NCBI GenBank assembly: GCA_009779915.1
Contig: WRBA01000007.1
Location: 39,780 to 103,779, forward strand
DNA from: Defluviitaleaceae bacterium
GTDB lineage: Bacteria > Bacillota > Clostridia > Lachnospirales > UBA5962
Length of the DNA stretch: 64,000 nt
Direction: 5' to 3'
The position numbers were made by a program, and so were the translations under genes. The notes under the pieces were generated by a model. That model was not told where the DNA came from. It worked only from the letters and a program-made list of their open reading frames with translations, and did not search any database. Shown piece by piece: positions 7,592 through 16,529 of this stretch (position 1 is its first letter; each line of letters starts with the position of its first letter).

Positions 7592-9061
7592 TTACTCTAC
7601 TGTTTCATCCTGCTGCTTATTTTCGTTTTTTGTTAAATTTGAGTTGGCCGAAGTTGCTCCTTTTAAAACATCAATAAGATTCACACCGGTTAATGCTTCA
7701 ACTGTTTCAGGTAACTGAGCAATAATATCAGTAACATATCCTGCTACTTTGGAAGCACCGGCAGGTTTGCCCTGACCACCGCCTCCTTGGTCTATAACTA
7801 CAATCTTTTCAGTTTGAGCTATTGGGCTTGCAACATTCTTAGCAATCTCAGGCAAACGCTCAATCATCATTTGGATAACCGCGGCATCATTGTACTGCTT
7901 AAAGGCTTCCGCTTTCTTCATCATCGCTTCCGCCTCAGCAAGACCTTTTGCCTGTATAGCTTCCGCTTCCGCTTGACCTTGCACCCTTATCGCTTCCGCC
8001 CTTGCCGAGCCTTCAAGCTTAACCGCTTCCGCCTCCGCCTGGGCTCTGGTTACCTGTTCAAATTTCCTGGCTTCCGCAAGGCGTTCCTGACGGTATCTGT
8101 CTGCGTCGGCTTGTTTATTAACAGTGGCTTCAAGCTCTTTTTCCCTACGCTTAGCTTCCTGCTCGGCAAGTTCCGTTTCACGCTGTCTTCTTAAAAGCTC
8201 AACTTGCAATTCCGTTTCCGTTACTTCTTTTTTTACTTTGTTTTCCTCGATTTGATAAGCAGAGTCAGCAATAGCTTTTGCTGTTTCCTGCTCTTTTCTG
8301 TATGCCTGAATCTTAAGCTCTTTTTCCTTTGAGGCTTCCGCAACTTGAGTTTCCGCTAAAAGTTTAGCTTCTGCCCCAAGACGGGTGGCTTCTGCTGTTT
8401 TTACAACAGTTTCGCGCTCTGCGTCCGCTTCGGCTATTTGTGCATCACGCTTAACCTCAGAAATCCTCTTACGGCCAAGTGCTTCCAAATAACCGTTTGT
8501 ATCATCAATAGACATAACTGTGAATGCTTTAATCTCAAGACCCATTTCAGCAAGGGCAATAGCGGCATTTTCCTGTACTTCGCTTGAGAATTTATCTTTA
8601 TCCTGATAAATTTCCTCAACTGTCATTTTCGCAATAATTTCACGAAGTTTACCTACCAAAACATAACTGGATTGAGTAGCAATTTCCTGGCTGGTTTTAT
8701 CAGTTGCCCCTCTAAAAAACTGCTCAACAGCTGAGTAGATAGACTCGTCATCAGAGCGTACTTTAACTACCGCAACACTTCTTACAGTTACCGGAACCCC
8801 TTGGCTTGAAATAGCGTTGTCAATATCCAGAGGTATCTTAATATTCTCCAATGAAATTACGTCATAACGCTGAAAAATCGGGACTACAATACCGCCGCCG
8901 CCGGAAATTATTTTCTTTTTCCCTACCCCTGTAACTACGGCTGCCTTGTTTTGCGGAATCTTTTTCAAAAGTGCGGTAAACATAAATATTGCACCAAATA
9001 TAACCGCTAAAATCCCTACAACTACAGCAAGGTTAGGTATCACTTCAAGAAACTGATCCAT
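7592..9061 (-). CDS. floT: Flotillin (SPFH-domain membrane scaffold)
   Basis: Membrane-associated scaffold of functional membrane microdomains. The 489-residue protein has an N-terminal hydrophobic segment (residues ~10-35), an SPFH/PHB domain (~35-200), a long Ala/Glu-rich helical region rich in EAEA repeats (~205-400) that mediates oligomerisation, and a C-terminal region ending in an acidic tail. This layout and length match Bacillus YuaG/FloT (about 509). It lies 31 bases after an NfeD-like gene, the usual partner (YuaF), giving a two-gene operon. Confidence 0.92.
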   Translation of the reverse strand: MDQFLEVIPNLAVVVGILAVIFGAIFMFTALLKKIPQNKAAVVTGVGKKKIISGGGGIVVPIFQRYDVISLENIKIPLDIDNAISSQGVPVTVRSVAVVKVRSDDESIYSAVEQFFRGATDKTSQEIATQSSYVLVGKLREIIAKMTVEEIYQDKDKFSSEVQENAAIALAEMGLEIKAFTVMSIDDTNGYLEALGRKRISEVKRDAQIAEADAERETVVKTAEATRLGAEAKLLAETQVAEASKEKELKIQAYRKEQETAKAIADSAYQIEENKVKKEVTETELQVELLRRQRETELAEQEAKRREKELEATVNKQADADRYRQERLAEARKFEQVTRAQAEAEAVKLEGSARAEAIRVQGQAEAEAIQAKGLAEAEAMMKKAEAFKQYNDAAVIQMMIERLPEIAKNVASPIAQTEKIVVIDQGGGGQGKPAGASKVAGYVTDIIAQLPETVEALTGVNLIDVLKGATSANSNLTKNENKQQDETVE

Positions 9062-9092
9062 TTTTTAAACTCCTCCTTTTTATTAAATATAA

Positions 9093-9584
9093 TCACTGCT
9101 TTTTAACAAAATAAGTACTGCCTTCTACTTGAGTTATCTCAACGCTTTCGCCTTTGTTAACGGCATCCCCGTCCTCACTTTTAGCCGGACTTGTAACAAC
9201 AGAGCCGCTTACACTAAAACTGATTTTACCATACCCGCCTTGAGGTATTGGGGAGATAACTTTAGCAATTTGACCAATTGTATCCTTTTTATTAAAAGTG
9301 CTTGTATTTTGCGCCCTTAGTAAGGGCTTTATCACAAAAAAATTTAACAAAGTAGCAATCAAAAAACCGCTTAAAAGGCTTATGGCTAAGACAATGCCGG
9401 AGCCTGCCGTTCCATAAAACCTGGGAGTCAATAATAACCCCATTCCTCCTGCTACAGTTAAAAAAACGGCTATCAAAATCGGCTTAAAAAAGGCAAATGC
9501 GCCCCCTTCAGTATCCAAAAGCCCTCCAAGTAAAAGGGATATGACTATAAACCCAACTCCCACTCCAAAAAAAACAAAATACAT
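9093..9584 (-). CDS. NfeD-like membrane protein (YuaF type)
   Basis: 163 residues with four hydrophobic segments in the first ~95 residues, then a cytosolic C-terminal OB-fold typical of NfeD proteins (KDTIGQIAKVISPIPQGGYGKISF ... SVEITQVEGSTYFVKK, in part). It lacks the serine-protease domain of long NfeD, as in the short YuaF class. A GGAGG ribosome binding site and a divergent promoter region lie upstream. Co-transcribed with the flotillin gene downstream, with which such proteins function in microdomains. Confidence 0.85.
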   Translation of the reverse strand: MYFVFFGVGVGFIVISLLLGGLLDTEGGAFAFFKPILIAVFLTVAGGMGLLLTPRFYGTAGSGIVLAISLLSGFLIATLLNFFVIKPLLRAQNTSTFNKKDTIGQIAKVISPIPQGGYGKISFSVSGSVVTSPAKSEDGDAVNKGESVEITQVEGSTYFVKKQ

Positions 9585-9629
9585 TTATGCACCTCCTTGC
9601 TTATGAAGACCATTTTCTACCTATCATAT

Positions 9630-9658
9630 ATGATACTAGAAATACAGCAATAAAGCAA
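9630..9658 (-). promoter_or_regulatory. Candidate promoter of nfeD-flotillin
   Basis: Minus strand TTGCTT (9658-9653), 17-nt spacer, TATCAT (9635-9630), about 45 bases upstream of the NfeD ATG. Moderate match only. Confidence 0.45.
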
Positions 9659-9666
9659 CAATATTG

Positions 9667-9695
9667 TTTACATCAAGATACAATTGAATTAAAAT
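9667..9695 (+). promoter_or_regulatory. Promoter of the AbrB-family permease gene
   Basis: TTTACA (9667-9672), 17-nt spacer, TAAAAT (9690-9695). The predicted transcription start near 9702 lies downstream of the first in-frame ATG (9694), which supports the ATG at 9724 as the real start. Confidence 0.6.
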
Positions 9696-9723
9696 GGAAA
9701 TATCAAAGTCTTGTGAGGAAAAA

Positions 9724-10821
9724 ATGGAAACTTTTTTGATGTTAATAGTCACAATAACTATAGGGATAATAGGCGGTGTTGGTGCTAAGAAGCTTAAATT
9801 CATACCTGCCGCTTATATGCTGGGAGCCTTACTACTTGTTACAGTTTGGAATTTAACTGTAGGCTTTGCCTTTTTCCCTCAGGAGCTTAGGGTTGCAACT
9901 CAAATACTGGCAGGCACTTATTTGGGTCTTAGTATTGACAAAAGCAATCTTTATTCTATCAGGACTCTTATAAAGCCAATAAGTATTATTTTAACCTTGT
10001 TTTTTATAAACGCCCTTGTATTTGGCTATATTGTTCACAGATTTTTTGGTACGGACTTAGTAACGGCATTGTACAGCTTTGCCCCCGGCGGCGTTGCTGA
10101 AATGGCTATAATAGCCGACAGCTTTGGTGCTGATGCCGGTATGATTACAGCAATGCAGCTTTTGCGGCTTATAACGGCATTTACATTTTATCCCTTTTTG
10201 TTTCAGATACTTGAAAAGAAAGGCATTATACAGACAAATAGAAAAGATGAGCCTCAAAAAACACCTGAAAAGCTTGAAAAATCAGCTAAAATCATTGATG
10301 TAGATTTAAGCAGGCAGGAAAAAATCAAGGGCTGTGTCATTGCTTTATCCTTTTCCTCAATCGGCGGTATAATAGGGCTTATTTCAGGAGTACCTGCGGG
10401 AGCTATGGTTTTTGCCATGGCAAGCGGGGTTATGGTAAATATATTCTACCCAAAAGCTTACATGCCCCTGCAAATGCGCTTTATGGCTCAAATTATGGCT
10501 GGGATTTTTCTTGGTATGCGTATCACTCCCGAAAGTGTCGAAGGTATAACCCGCTCAGGAGGACCTGCTTTGGTTATGGTTTTAAGTATGATAAGCGTAC
10601 CGCTGCTCATAGGCTGTATAGTCCATAAATTAACCAAAATGAAACTTGGGACAAGCCTTTTTTGCTCAACTCCCGGAGGGATGTCTGAAATGAGCCTTTT
10701 GGCAAAGGATATGGGCTTTGATTTTATGACGGTTTCAATCACTCATTTAGCACGGATAATAGCTGTAATTATTGTATTTCCCCAGTTAATAAATTTATTT
10801 TTAAGGATTATACCCGGCTAA
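9724..10821 (+). CDS. AbrB-family (duplicated-domain) membrane transporter
   Basis: Integral membrane protein of about 365 residues with two homologous halves, the AbrB duplication family (often misnamed ammonia monooxygenase). Each half has a glycine-rich helix and an SFAPGGVAEMAIIA / STPGGMSEMSLLAKDMG signature near the second half of the repeat. Function in the family is poorly known; a transporter role is inferred. I chose ATG 9724 over 9694 because GAGG lies five bases before it and the promoter overlaps 9694. Its last codons form one arm of an inverted repeat (10809-10960). Confidence 0.85.
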   Translation: METFLMLIVTITIGIIGGVGAKKLKFIPAAYMLGALLLVTVWNLTVGFAFFPQELRVATQILAGTYLGLSIDKSNLYSIRTLIKPISIILTLFFINALVFGYIVHRFFGTDLVTALYSFAPGGVAEMAIIADSFGADAGMITAMQLLRLITAFTFYPFLFQILEKKGIIQTNRKDEPQKTPEKLEKSAKIIDVDLSRQEKIKGCVIALSFSSIGGIIGLISGVPAGAMVFAMASGVMVNIFYPKAYMPLQMRFMAQIMAGIFLGMRITPESVEGITRSGGPALVMVLSMISVPLLIGCIVHKLTKMKLGTSLFCSTPGGMSEMSLLAKDMGFDFMTVSITHLARIIAVIIVFPQLINLFLRIIPG

Positions 10822-10960
10822 CAACAAAGCAATTTTTTGAGATTTTTTTCGTATAGCAAGGAAGCACCGACGACGCATATGCGTAGCTAATCTGCTAGGA
10901 GGGGCTGACGTAGCAATACGAGAAAAAGCCAAAAAAGGGCGACGTTTTTAGCCGGGTATA
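10809..10960. repeat. Nested inverted-repeat element after the AbrB gene
   Basis: Outer perfect 12-bp arms TATACCCGGCTA (10809-10820, including most of the permease stop) and TAGCCGGGTATA (10949-10960). Inner imperfect arms (10843-10861 and about 10910-10928, 15 of 19 matching) run TTTTTCTCGTATTGC-like, and CGCATATGCG sits inside. No ORF of note. Looks like a MITE- or REP-type element. Confidence 0.6.
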
Positions 10961-10983
10961 AGCCGAAGGGATTGTGATGTGAG

Positions 10984-12237
10984 ATGACAATGAAATTACG
11001 AAAAGATGCCGCTTATGTAATCGAAAACACTTTGAAAGAAATTAACCCCCATAAAGCGGTACAGGACGCGCTTAAGGATTATACCGAAAAAGCTTATATC
11101 TTTGCCATTGGAAAAGCCGCTTGGACAATGGGAAAGGCTGCTTGGGAAGCCTTGGGTGAGCGCGCCCTTGGAGGGGTTGTAATAACAAAATACGACCATA
11201 GTATGGGCGAAATTGGTAACTTGCACATTTTCGAGGCAGGTCACCCTTTGCCTGACGAAAACTCTGTGGCGGCAAGTGAGTATGCCCTTAATTTATTCGG
11301 TTCTCTCAATGAAGGTGATAATATTATTTTCCTAATATCCGGCGGCGGCTCGGCTCTCTTTGAGTCCCCTGAGGATGGGGTTAGCTTGAAAGATGTTGAA
11401 GGGCTTTCTAAAGAGCTTATACTCAGCGGCGCGGATATAAAACAGATAAACACTGTAAGAAAGCGGATTTCAAGAGTAAAAGGCGGGAAATTTGCGAAAA
11501 TTTGTGATCCTGTAAAGATTTATTCGATTATTTTGTCTGATGTTTTGGGGGACGATCCGGGCTTTATCGCCTCAGGACCTGCTTACGCGGATTCAAGCGG
11601 TGTTGATGCAGCCATTAAAATAATAGAAAAATACGACATTAAAGCCTCCGGTCATTTAATGCCCTTTCTTAAAAAAGAATTGCCGGCAACAGTTACAAAT
11701 GCCGAAACCCGCATAATCGGCTCCGTGGCACAGCTTTGTAAAACTGTATCAGAGATTTTAGAGGGTTTAGGCTACACCCCTTATGTTTTAACGGAAAATA
11801 TGTCCTGCCAAGCACGAGAGGCAGGGGCTTTAATAGGCTCTATCGCTGCTAAAAACGCTGTTGATCCGGCGTTTAAGACCCCTTGCGCCATAATATTCGG
11901 AGGTGAAACTGTTGTAAAAGTTACAGGCAAAGGTAGCGGTGGCAGAAATCAGGAAATTGCCCTGTCTGCGGCTTCTCATATAGGAGGACTGCCTAATGTA
12001 TGCATTTTCTCCCTTGGCTCCGACGGCACAGACGGACCCACAGATGCGGCAGGGGGCGTGGTAGACGGGACTTCTTACAAAAAATATTTAGATTTTGGCA
12101 CAACACCTGAGGAGTGTCTAAACGATAACGACGCTTACAACCTCCTTAAAGCTTGCGGTGACTTGCTTGTCACAGGTCCTACAGGCACAAATGTCAATGA
12201 TGTGACTGTTATATTAATCTCAGGGGAGGCAAAGTGA
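10984..12237 (+). CDS. Glycerate 2-kinase, MOFRL family
   Basis: Phosphorylates glycerate to 2-phosphoglycerate; some relatives are annotated hydroxypyruvate reductase. The 417-residue protein has the GK2 N-terminal domain with ISGGGSALFESP and the C-terminal MOFRL domain with GSDGTDGPTDAAGG, both hallmarks. Start at ATG 10984; another ATG two codons later is nearly as good because the ribosome binding site is weak. It is followed six bases later by a methyltransferase gene. Whether it uses glycerate from serine or sugar-acid breakdown cannot be told from the window. Confidence 0.9.
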   Translation: MTMKLRKDAAYVIENTLKEINPHKAVQDALKDYTEKAYIFAIGKAAWTMGKAAWEALGERALGGVVITKYDHSMGEIGNLHIFEAGHPLPDENSVAASEYALNLFGSLNEGDNIIFLISGGGSALFESPEDGVSLKDVEGLSKELILSGADIKQINTVRKRISRVKGGKFAKICDPVKIYSIILSDVLGDDPGFIASGPAYADSSGVDAAIKIIEKYDIKASGHLMPFLKKELPATVTNAETRIIGSVAQLCKTVSEILEGLGYTPYVLTENMSCQAREAGALIGSIAAKNAVDPAFKTPCAIIFGGETVVKVTGKGSGGRNQEIALSAASHIGGLPNVCIFSLGSDGTDGPTDAAGGVVDGTSYKKYLDFGTTPEECLNDNDAYNLLKACGDLLVTGPTGTNVNDVTVILISGEAK

Positions 12238-12243
12238 GAAGCT

Positions 12244-13002
12244 ATGGAAAACAAACAGGTGTTCGATGATTATGTTTTGCAATATGATAAATATAGGTCT
12301 ACATATGTCAAGGAATTATTTGATGATTTGTTTAGCTACTCAAATTGCAATAAGGATAGCTTCGTTGTTGAAGTTGGCTGCGGAACGGGACAGGCTACTT
12401 CCTGGGTGCTTAAAACCGGCTGTGCCTTAAAAGCAATTGAAATAGGCAAAAATTTATGCGAATTTACAAAAGAAAAATTTAAAGATCACAATAATTTAGA
12501 GGTTATAAATATGCCTTTCGAGGATTATGAAGTGAAAGAAAACAGTGTGGATTTAATATATTCCGCATCGGCTTTTCATTGGATTCCTGAGGATATCGGC
12601 TACCCTAAAGTGTACAAAGCCCTAAAACAAGGGGGTTCTTTTGCAATATTCGGCTGCCCTGTTGAAATATCTGATGAAAATAAAAAGTTGAAAGACGAAA
12701 TAGAAGAGCTGGAAATGGAGTATTTCCCTGCTAAAAATACGCTTACACATGAAGATGAAAACCTGACCATACAACAACAATATGAAAAATATGGCTTTAG
12801 GGACTATTTTTACAAACAGTACTCCACATTCAGAGGGCTTGAGGCTAATGAGTATATTGGATTGCTACTGTCTGTCTCCGCATACGGTAAACTTGATAAT
12901 AATATTAGAGATGCGCTTTTTGAGAAAATGCGAGGTAAAATTAATAAATATGGCAGGGTTCAAGTCCATGATAAGATTGATTTGCATATTTGCAGGAAAT
13001 AA
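12244..13002 (+). CDS. Class I SAM-dependent methyltransferase
   Basis: Rossmann-fold methyltransferase of 252 residues with motif I VVEVGCGTGQATSW, an acidic residue after strand 2 (IEIGKNL), and VDLIYSASAFHWIPE, the Methyltransf_11/25 type pattern. The substrate is not recognisable. It starts six bases after the glycerate kinase stop and is probably co-transcribed, but the pairing suggests no pathway to me. Confidence 0.8.
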   Translation: MENKQVFDDYVLQYDKYRSTYVKELFDDLFSYSNCNKDSFVVEVGCGTGQATSWVLKTGCALKAIEIGKNLCEFTKEKFKDHNNLEVINMPFEDYEVKENSVDLIYSASAFHWIPEDIGYPKVYKALKQGGSFAIFGCPVEISDENKKLKDEIEELEMEYFPAKNTLTHEDENLTIQQQYEKYGFRDYFYKQYSTFRGLEANEYIGLLLSVSAYGKLDNNIRDALFEKMRGKINKYGRVQVHDKIDLHICRK

Positions 13003-13335
13003 GCGGTAAAAATTTACTTATAAGGAGTTTTCTCTTGAATTTCTATAGCTATATATACTTGTGATTTTATGCGTTGCTGTGCGTCAAAAACGTACAGGGG
13101 GAGACGGTGCCTATCACCCGCTTTTTCAAAGTGTGTGACTCACTCTGACACTTTCCGCAAGGGGCAAAAGATGCCTACGGGCTCTGCCGAGGGCTTAGAC
13201 CTCGCCGCCGTTGGCGGTGGTGTTGCTGCATAAATGGAAAAATGAGGATTAGAGATGACTCTATAAAAACATTCTTGTTTTGTTGCTTACACGAACAGAT
13301 CGCCCAGCGATTTATATTAAACATGGAGGTTACCA
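13003..13335. other. Non-coding gap with GC-rich segment
   Basis: About 330 bases without a supportable gene. The part from ~13085 to ~13235 is clearly more GC-rich than its surroundings and contains small inverted repeats (CCGCC-GTT-GGCGG near 13212-13224). No tRNA cloverleaf or known RNA motif was recognised. It leads into an orphan gene of similar composition. Confidence 0.4.
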
Positions 13336-13848
13336 ATGACGGAATTCACCCTAACTCCACAGCAAGCGGACAACATCCAAAATAAATTCCGCCGCTGCCG
13401 CAACATCCAAACGGTGATTGTGAGTGTTGTGTTGGTCGCATTCATTGTGGGTGGCGTGCTGTTCACCATCCACGTTGCGCGTATGCCAGGATTAATAATG
13501 ACTATTTTTTGCAGCTCCCTTGGCACGCTGGCGCTGTTTGGCTCGGTAAAAAATACGCGTAACGGTTATTGGGATAATCTTGCCATACTCAAGTTCTTCG
13601 CAATAAAAATCACCACATGGGAAGAACGCAAAGTCGTCCTTGACCGCGGGAACGTTGTCGATGTCCGGTGGGTATATACGTTCACCTACATCAATGAGGC
13701 AGGCGTGACGCAAACCGACGAATGGCGCACAGCGGTGCGAGTGAAGGACTTTGGCTCCGGAGACACGCTCATCGTCATCCAAAATGCCAACGGTGCGAAG
13801 GAACGTATGCCGCAACGGGAATTTAATCAACGGTATTTGGGTGAATAA
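13336..13848 (+). CDS. Orphan membrane protein with C-terminal beta domain
   Basis: 170 residues with two transmembrane segments (~25-47 and ~52-70), a KNTRNGYWDNL loop and a beta-rich C-terminal domain (VVDVRWVYTFTYINEAG ... VKDFGSGDTLIVIQNANG, in part) that resembles DUF3592-like domains; that link is tentative. An ATGGAGG ribosome binding site lies seven bases ahead of the ATG. Codon use is richer in C/G-ending codons (CGC, AAC, ATC, GTC) than the AT-rich neighbours, suggesting recent acquisition. It stands alone between non-coding gaps, with a hairpin at 14011 downstream. Confidence 0.7.
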   Translation: MTEFTLTPQQADNIQNKFRRCRNIQTVIVSVVLVAFIVGGVLFTIHVARMPGLIMTIFCSSLGTLALFGSVKNTRNGYWDNLAILKFFAIKITTWEERKVVLDRGNVVDVRWVYTFTYINEAGVTQTDEWRTAVRVKDFGSGDTLIVIQNANGAKERMPQREFNQRYLGE

Positions 13849-14010
13849 TAAACGGGAGGTCGCCGTGATTGTAATAATTATGAGTTTTAGAAAATATGCC
13901 ATACATGATTGAAGTTAGGCTAAAACCTAATTGAAAAATTTGTATATATCAAAGAACATGGAAGTGAAAAATTTATGGAGCAGTTTGAAAATAAGTAAGT
14001 CCTATAATCC

Positions 14011-14039
14011 AAAACGGACATCTCGCAAGTGTCCGTTTT
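14011..14039 (+). terminator. Hairpin, likely terminator
   Basis: Perfect 10-bp arms AAAACGGACA / TGTCCGTTTT with a 9-nt loop; the A/T-rich ends make it bidirectional. It is 160 bases past the orphan gene; the gap 13849-14168 otherwise shows nothing convincing. Confidence 0.55.
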
Positions 14040-14168
14040 CTGTATTATTCCGTGATTTTCCCAACGAGTACAGCCCCATCTTATTAGTGTCTTTTCTTAC
14101 ACCTGCTTAGGTATGTAGTGTCTTGCATCTTGCGATTTATTGCGAAGAATTATAGGTAAAGATAAAGT

Positions 14169-14193
14169 GGGCTGACGTATTTTACGTCAGCCC
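14169..14193 (-). terminator. Terminator hairpin after mecA
   Basis: Perfect 11-bp arms GGGCTGACGTA / TACGTCAGCCC with a 3-nt loop, ten bases past the mecA stop; the minus-strand tail is ACTTTATCTTT. Confidence 0.65.
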
Positions 14194-14202
14194 TAACAAT
14201 TT

Positions 14203-14838
14203 CTAAATTTTCGCCAATATTTGCACAGCCTCTTCCGGTATTATAATTTCCCCATGTTCCATCAAATGGTATTTGGTAATTACCCCGGAAATATATTTTT
14301 GTCCGTATTCATTCAAAACGGCTTCAAACGTCCGGTAGCTTTGGGCACTTAATTGGTTATCAAAAACCATAAAATATTCACCGTTATATTTATACATACT
14401 GCTTTCTCCATTAAAGCTGTCAAAAAGCCTTGACGAAAGATTAATCGCATCATCCATTTGCTTAAACGAATAGATATAAATATTTGTCTTTACCGGTCGT
14501 GAATATCTTTCATAAGGATTTTCTCTTCTAGGAAACTTATTATGTTCTCTTGTTTTTGGTAAAAGATTAAATTTAGACTCAATATCCTCACTTGAAGAAA
14601 CTTTTGTCACAATAATCATAATACTATCAACAGCAACGGGAATAGCCTCTATCATAAGAGGGGTATTTTCAGCTTCAAAGCCGCATTGGTCGTAGGCTTT
14701 TTCCATCATCTCTCTAAAAAGATCCTGAGTTTTTTCAGAACCATAAGCAAGTTCAGTTATTTTTATATCTTTCTCAACTAAATCCGCTTTGTTTAAAACG
14801 AACTTTACTTGATTATCGCTAATTTTTTCAATTTTCAT
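14203..14838 (-). CDS. mecA: MecA adaptor protein for ClpC
   Basis: Adaptor that brings substrates such as ComK to the ClpCP protease. The 211-residue protein is close to the usual ~218 and has the N-terminal substrate-binding half (MKIEKISDNQVKFVLNKADL, ...DLFREMMEKAYDQCGF) and a C-terminal ClpC-binding half (KTNIYIYSFKQMDDAINLS) separated by a charged linker, as in the family. It is monocistronic. No comK or clpC lies in the window, so its targets here are unknown. Confidence 0.92.
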   Translation of the reverse strand: MKIEKISDNQVKFVLNKADLVEKDIKITELAYGSEKTQDLFREMMEKAYDQCGFEAENTPLMIEAIPVAVDSIMIIVTKVSSSEDIESKFNLLPKTREHNKFPRRENPYERYSRPVKTNIYIYSFKQMDDAINLSSRLFDSFNGESSMYKYNGEYFMVFDNQLSAQSYRTFEAVLNEYGQKYISGVITKYHLMEHGEIIIPEEAVQILAKI

Positions 14839-15191
14839 ATTATCACGTCCTTAAGTTCTCTACAAGTAATTTATCGCCAAAAGCTATACATTACTACAGT
14901 AGTAATAATCTCCAAATAAGACATGAAAGGGGTTAGGCATACCTTCACACGCTAAGTATATACAAAATTTCATATCCTGTAAAGAGGTAATAAATTTTGT
15001 AAGCTCAAATTAAGAATATTGTAATACAAAAAAACAGTTTTTTTGAGCTTATTTTACTATATTTATGAAAAATAAATGAATTGTGAGTTGACATGTATAA
15101 TTTAAGGCACTAAAATATAATAGTAGAAGATAAAGATATATAATCGGGAATAGTTTAGGTTGATTAAAATCTAGACTAAGGAGGGTACAAA
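14839..15191. other. Intergenic region between divergent mecA and lysM-rho
   Basis: AT-rich, 350 bases. It holds the lysM promoter at 15088-15116 and a short A/T palindromic patch near 15028-15047 (AAAAAACAGTTTTTTT). I see no gene or structured RNA. Confidence 0.4.
15088..15116 (+). promoter_or_regulatory. Promoter of the lysM-rho operon
   Basis: Perfect TTGACA (15088-15093), 17-nt spacer, TAAAAT (15111-15116). The predicted leader is about 70 nt, ending in AAGGAGGG. Confidence 0.75.
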
Positions 15192-16457
15192 TTGAGCAAA
15201 GATTATTTTAAAGATAAAAATGATGAAAATACAGATTATGACTATGATGATGAAATGAGCCGTAAAGCAGTAGGGAAGCTTATGACAGGGTTGGATGACG
15301 ATGGAGGGGACAATGGTCCTCTTTCTGTACCTGGTAAACCTGTTGTGCGCGCTATTAGGATTAACAGCGAAAAGATTAAACAGGAAAAAATCAGCACAAG
15401 TGTTTATGATGAAAGCCGTGCCATAAGACCAAATACTTCTGATGATGCTATCGTAACCGGCTTTAAAGAAGAGGAAGTGGAAGAAACCCCGCCGGAAATT
15501 GAAGTGCCTCCTCCTGTGCCGGAAGAAGATATAGGTGATAAAGTTAGAACAAGGCGTCCTAATATATTAAGAGAAGAATCCAGCGGTGACCGTGAAGAGC
15601 GAGAGAAATATAGAAAGCAATTTTTGGGGGGATACACCGATCATAGGAGAAAAGGGCTTGATTTGATGACAGGCGCGGCTCCGGAAAATGGTGAGACCAG
15701 AAGAAGACCTGCCGTACCCTTGGAAGATGAGCCGGTTAAGAGAGTGACTTCTTTTGATAGCGAGCTTGATAAAATAGAAAAAGAGCCTGAAAGCGTACCT
15801 CGCAGAAGACCGCGGGAAAACACTTTAGATGCTGCTGATATAAAACAGCCTAAAAGACCACGGAGGCAAAGAGAATCTTCGGAAGAGGATGGTGCAATTG
15901 TTACCTCAAAACGCTCTGAAAGAAAAGAAAGGCAGCCTATGTACGCTGCAAATGCTGCTGCCCAGCCTGTTTCTTATGACGCGCCTATATTTAAGATAAT
16001 AGCTGCTGTTTTTGTTGTCATGCTTGTTTTAATGGTGATTCTTGTAATTAATATTAATGGTGCAAACAGCCGCGTAAGAGAACTGGAAGCTGAAATAGTT
16101 CAATTTGAGGAAGATGTTGAGGAATTAGATGCTTTAAGAGCGCAAAATTCATCTTTCCAATCACAAGTAGGTAATTTAACGGAAGAGCGCGCTTCGCTGC
16201 AATTACAGCTTGCGGACTTGGAGGCACGGCTTATGGCTGCGGATGCCAGTAACGTGCCGCAGATTTACACTCCGGGCAGCGAACCGGTTATACCCGGCGG
16301 CACCCAAAGCTATACTGTCCGCTCTGGTGACAATCTTTCAAGGATTGCGGCAAGCTTTAATTTAGGTCCTAATGGGGTTGATGCTATAATGCAAGCTAAC
16401 GGTCTTCCCAACACTAATATTACGGTAGGTCAAACTTTGATAATACCGAGTCCGTAA
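15192..16457 (+). CDS. Membrane-anchored LysM protein
   Basis: Type II membrane protein of 421 residues. Residues 1-~255 are hydrophilic, acidic and basic, probably disordered cytoplasm; a transmembrane helix (~262-284, KIIAAVFVVMLVLMVILVI) follows; then a coiled coil (~290-345) and a C-terminal LysM domain (YTVRSGDNLSRIAASFNL ... ITVGQTLIIPSP), which binds peptidoglycan outside. The start is TTG with an AAGGAGGG site. It precedes rho by 72 bases. A link between wall and cytoplasm is inferred; I do not recognise a named homologue. Confidence 0.85.
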   Translation: MSKDYFKDKNDENTDYDYDDEMSRKAVGKLMTGLDDDGGDNGPLSVPGKPVVRAIRINSEKIKQEKISTSVYDESRAIRPNTSDDAIVTGFKEEEVEETPPEIEVPPPVPEEDIGDKVRTRRPNILREESSGDREEREKYRKQFLGGYTDHRRKGLDLMTGAAPENGETRRRPAVPLEDEPVKRVTSFDSELDKIEKEPESVPRRRPRENTLDAADIKQPKRPRRQRESSEEDGAIVTSKRSERKERQPMYAANAAAQPVSYDAPIFKIIAAVFVVMLVLMVILVININGANSRVRELEAEIVQFEEDVEELDALRAQNSSFQSQVGNLTEERASLQLQLADLEARLMAADASNVPQIYTPGSEPVIPGGTQSYTVRSGDNLSRIAASFNLGPNGVDAIMQANGLPNTNITVGQTLIIPSP

Positions 16458-16461
16458 AAGT

Positions 16462-16503
16462 TTTCGCGGTTTTTCTTTAGCACAGCTTTAGAAAACCGCG
16501 AAA
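16462..16503 (+). terminator. Hairpin between lysM gene and rho
   Basis: Thirteen-base arms TTTCGCGGTTTTC / GAAAACCGCGAAA. The tail is TTATTTATAT rather than a T-run, so it may only attenuate read-through into rho. Confidence 0.5.
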
Positions 16504-16529
16504 TTATTTATATATAAAAGGAGAGTATA

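Noticed and set aside
7787..8194. 135-codon plus-strand ORF
   Set aside because: Antisense shadow of the Ala/Glu-rich flotillin coiled coil.
13924..13998. 24 in-frame codons reading like a protein end (VYIKEHGSEKFMEQFENK)
   Set aside because: Looks coding-like, but there is no start, no upstream continuation and no recognisable family; at most a gene remnant.
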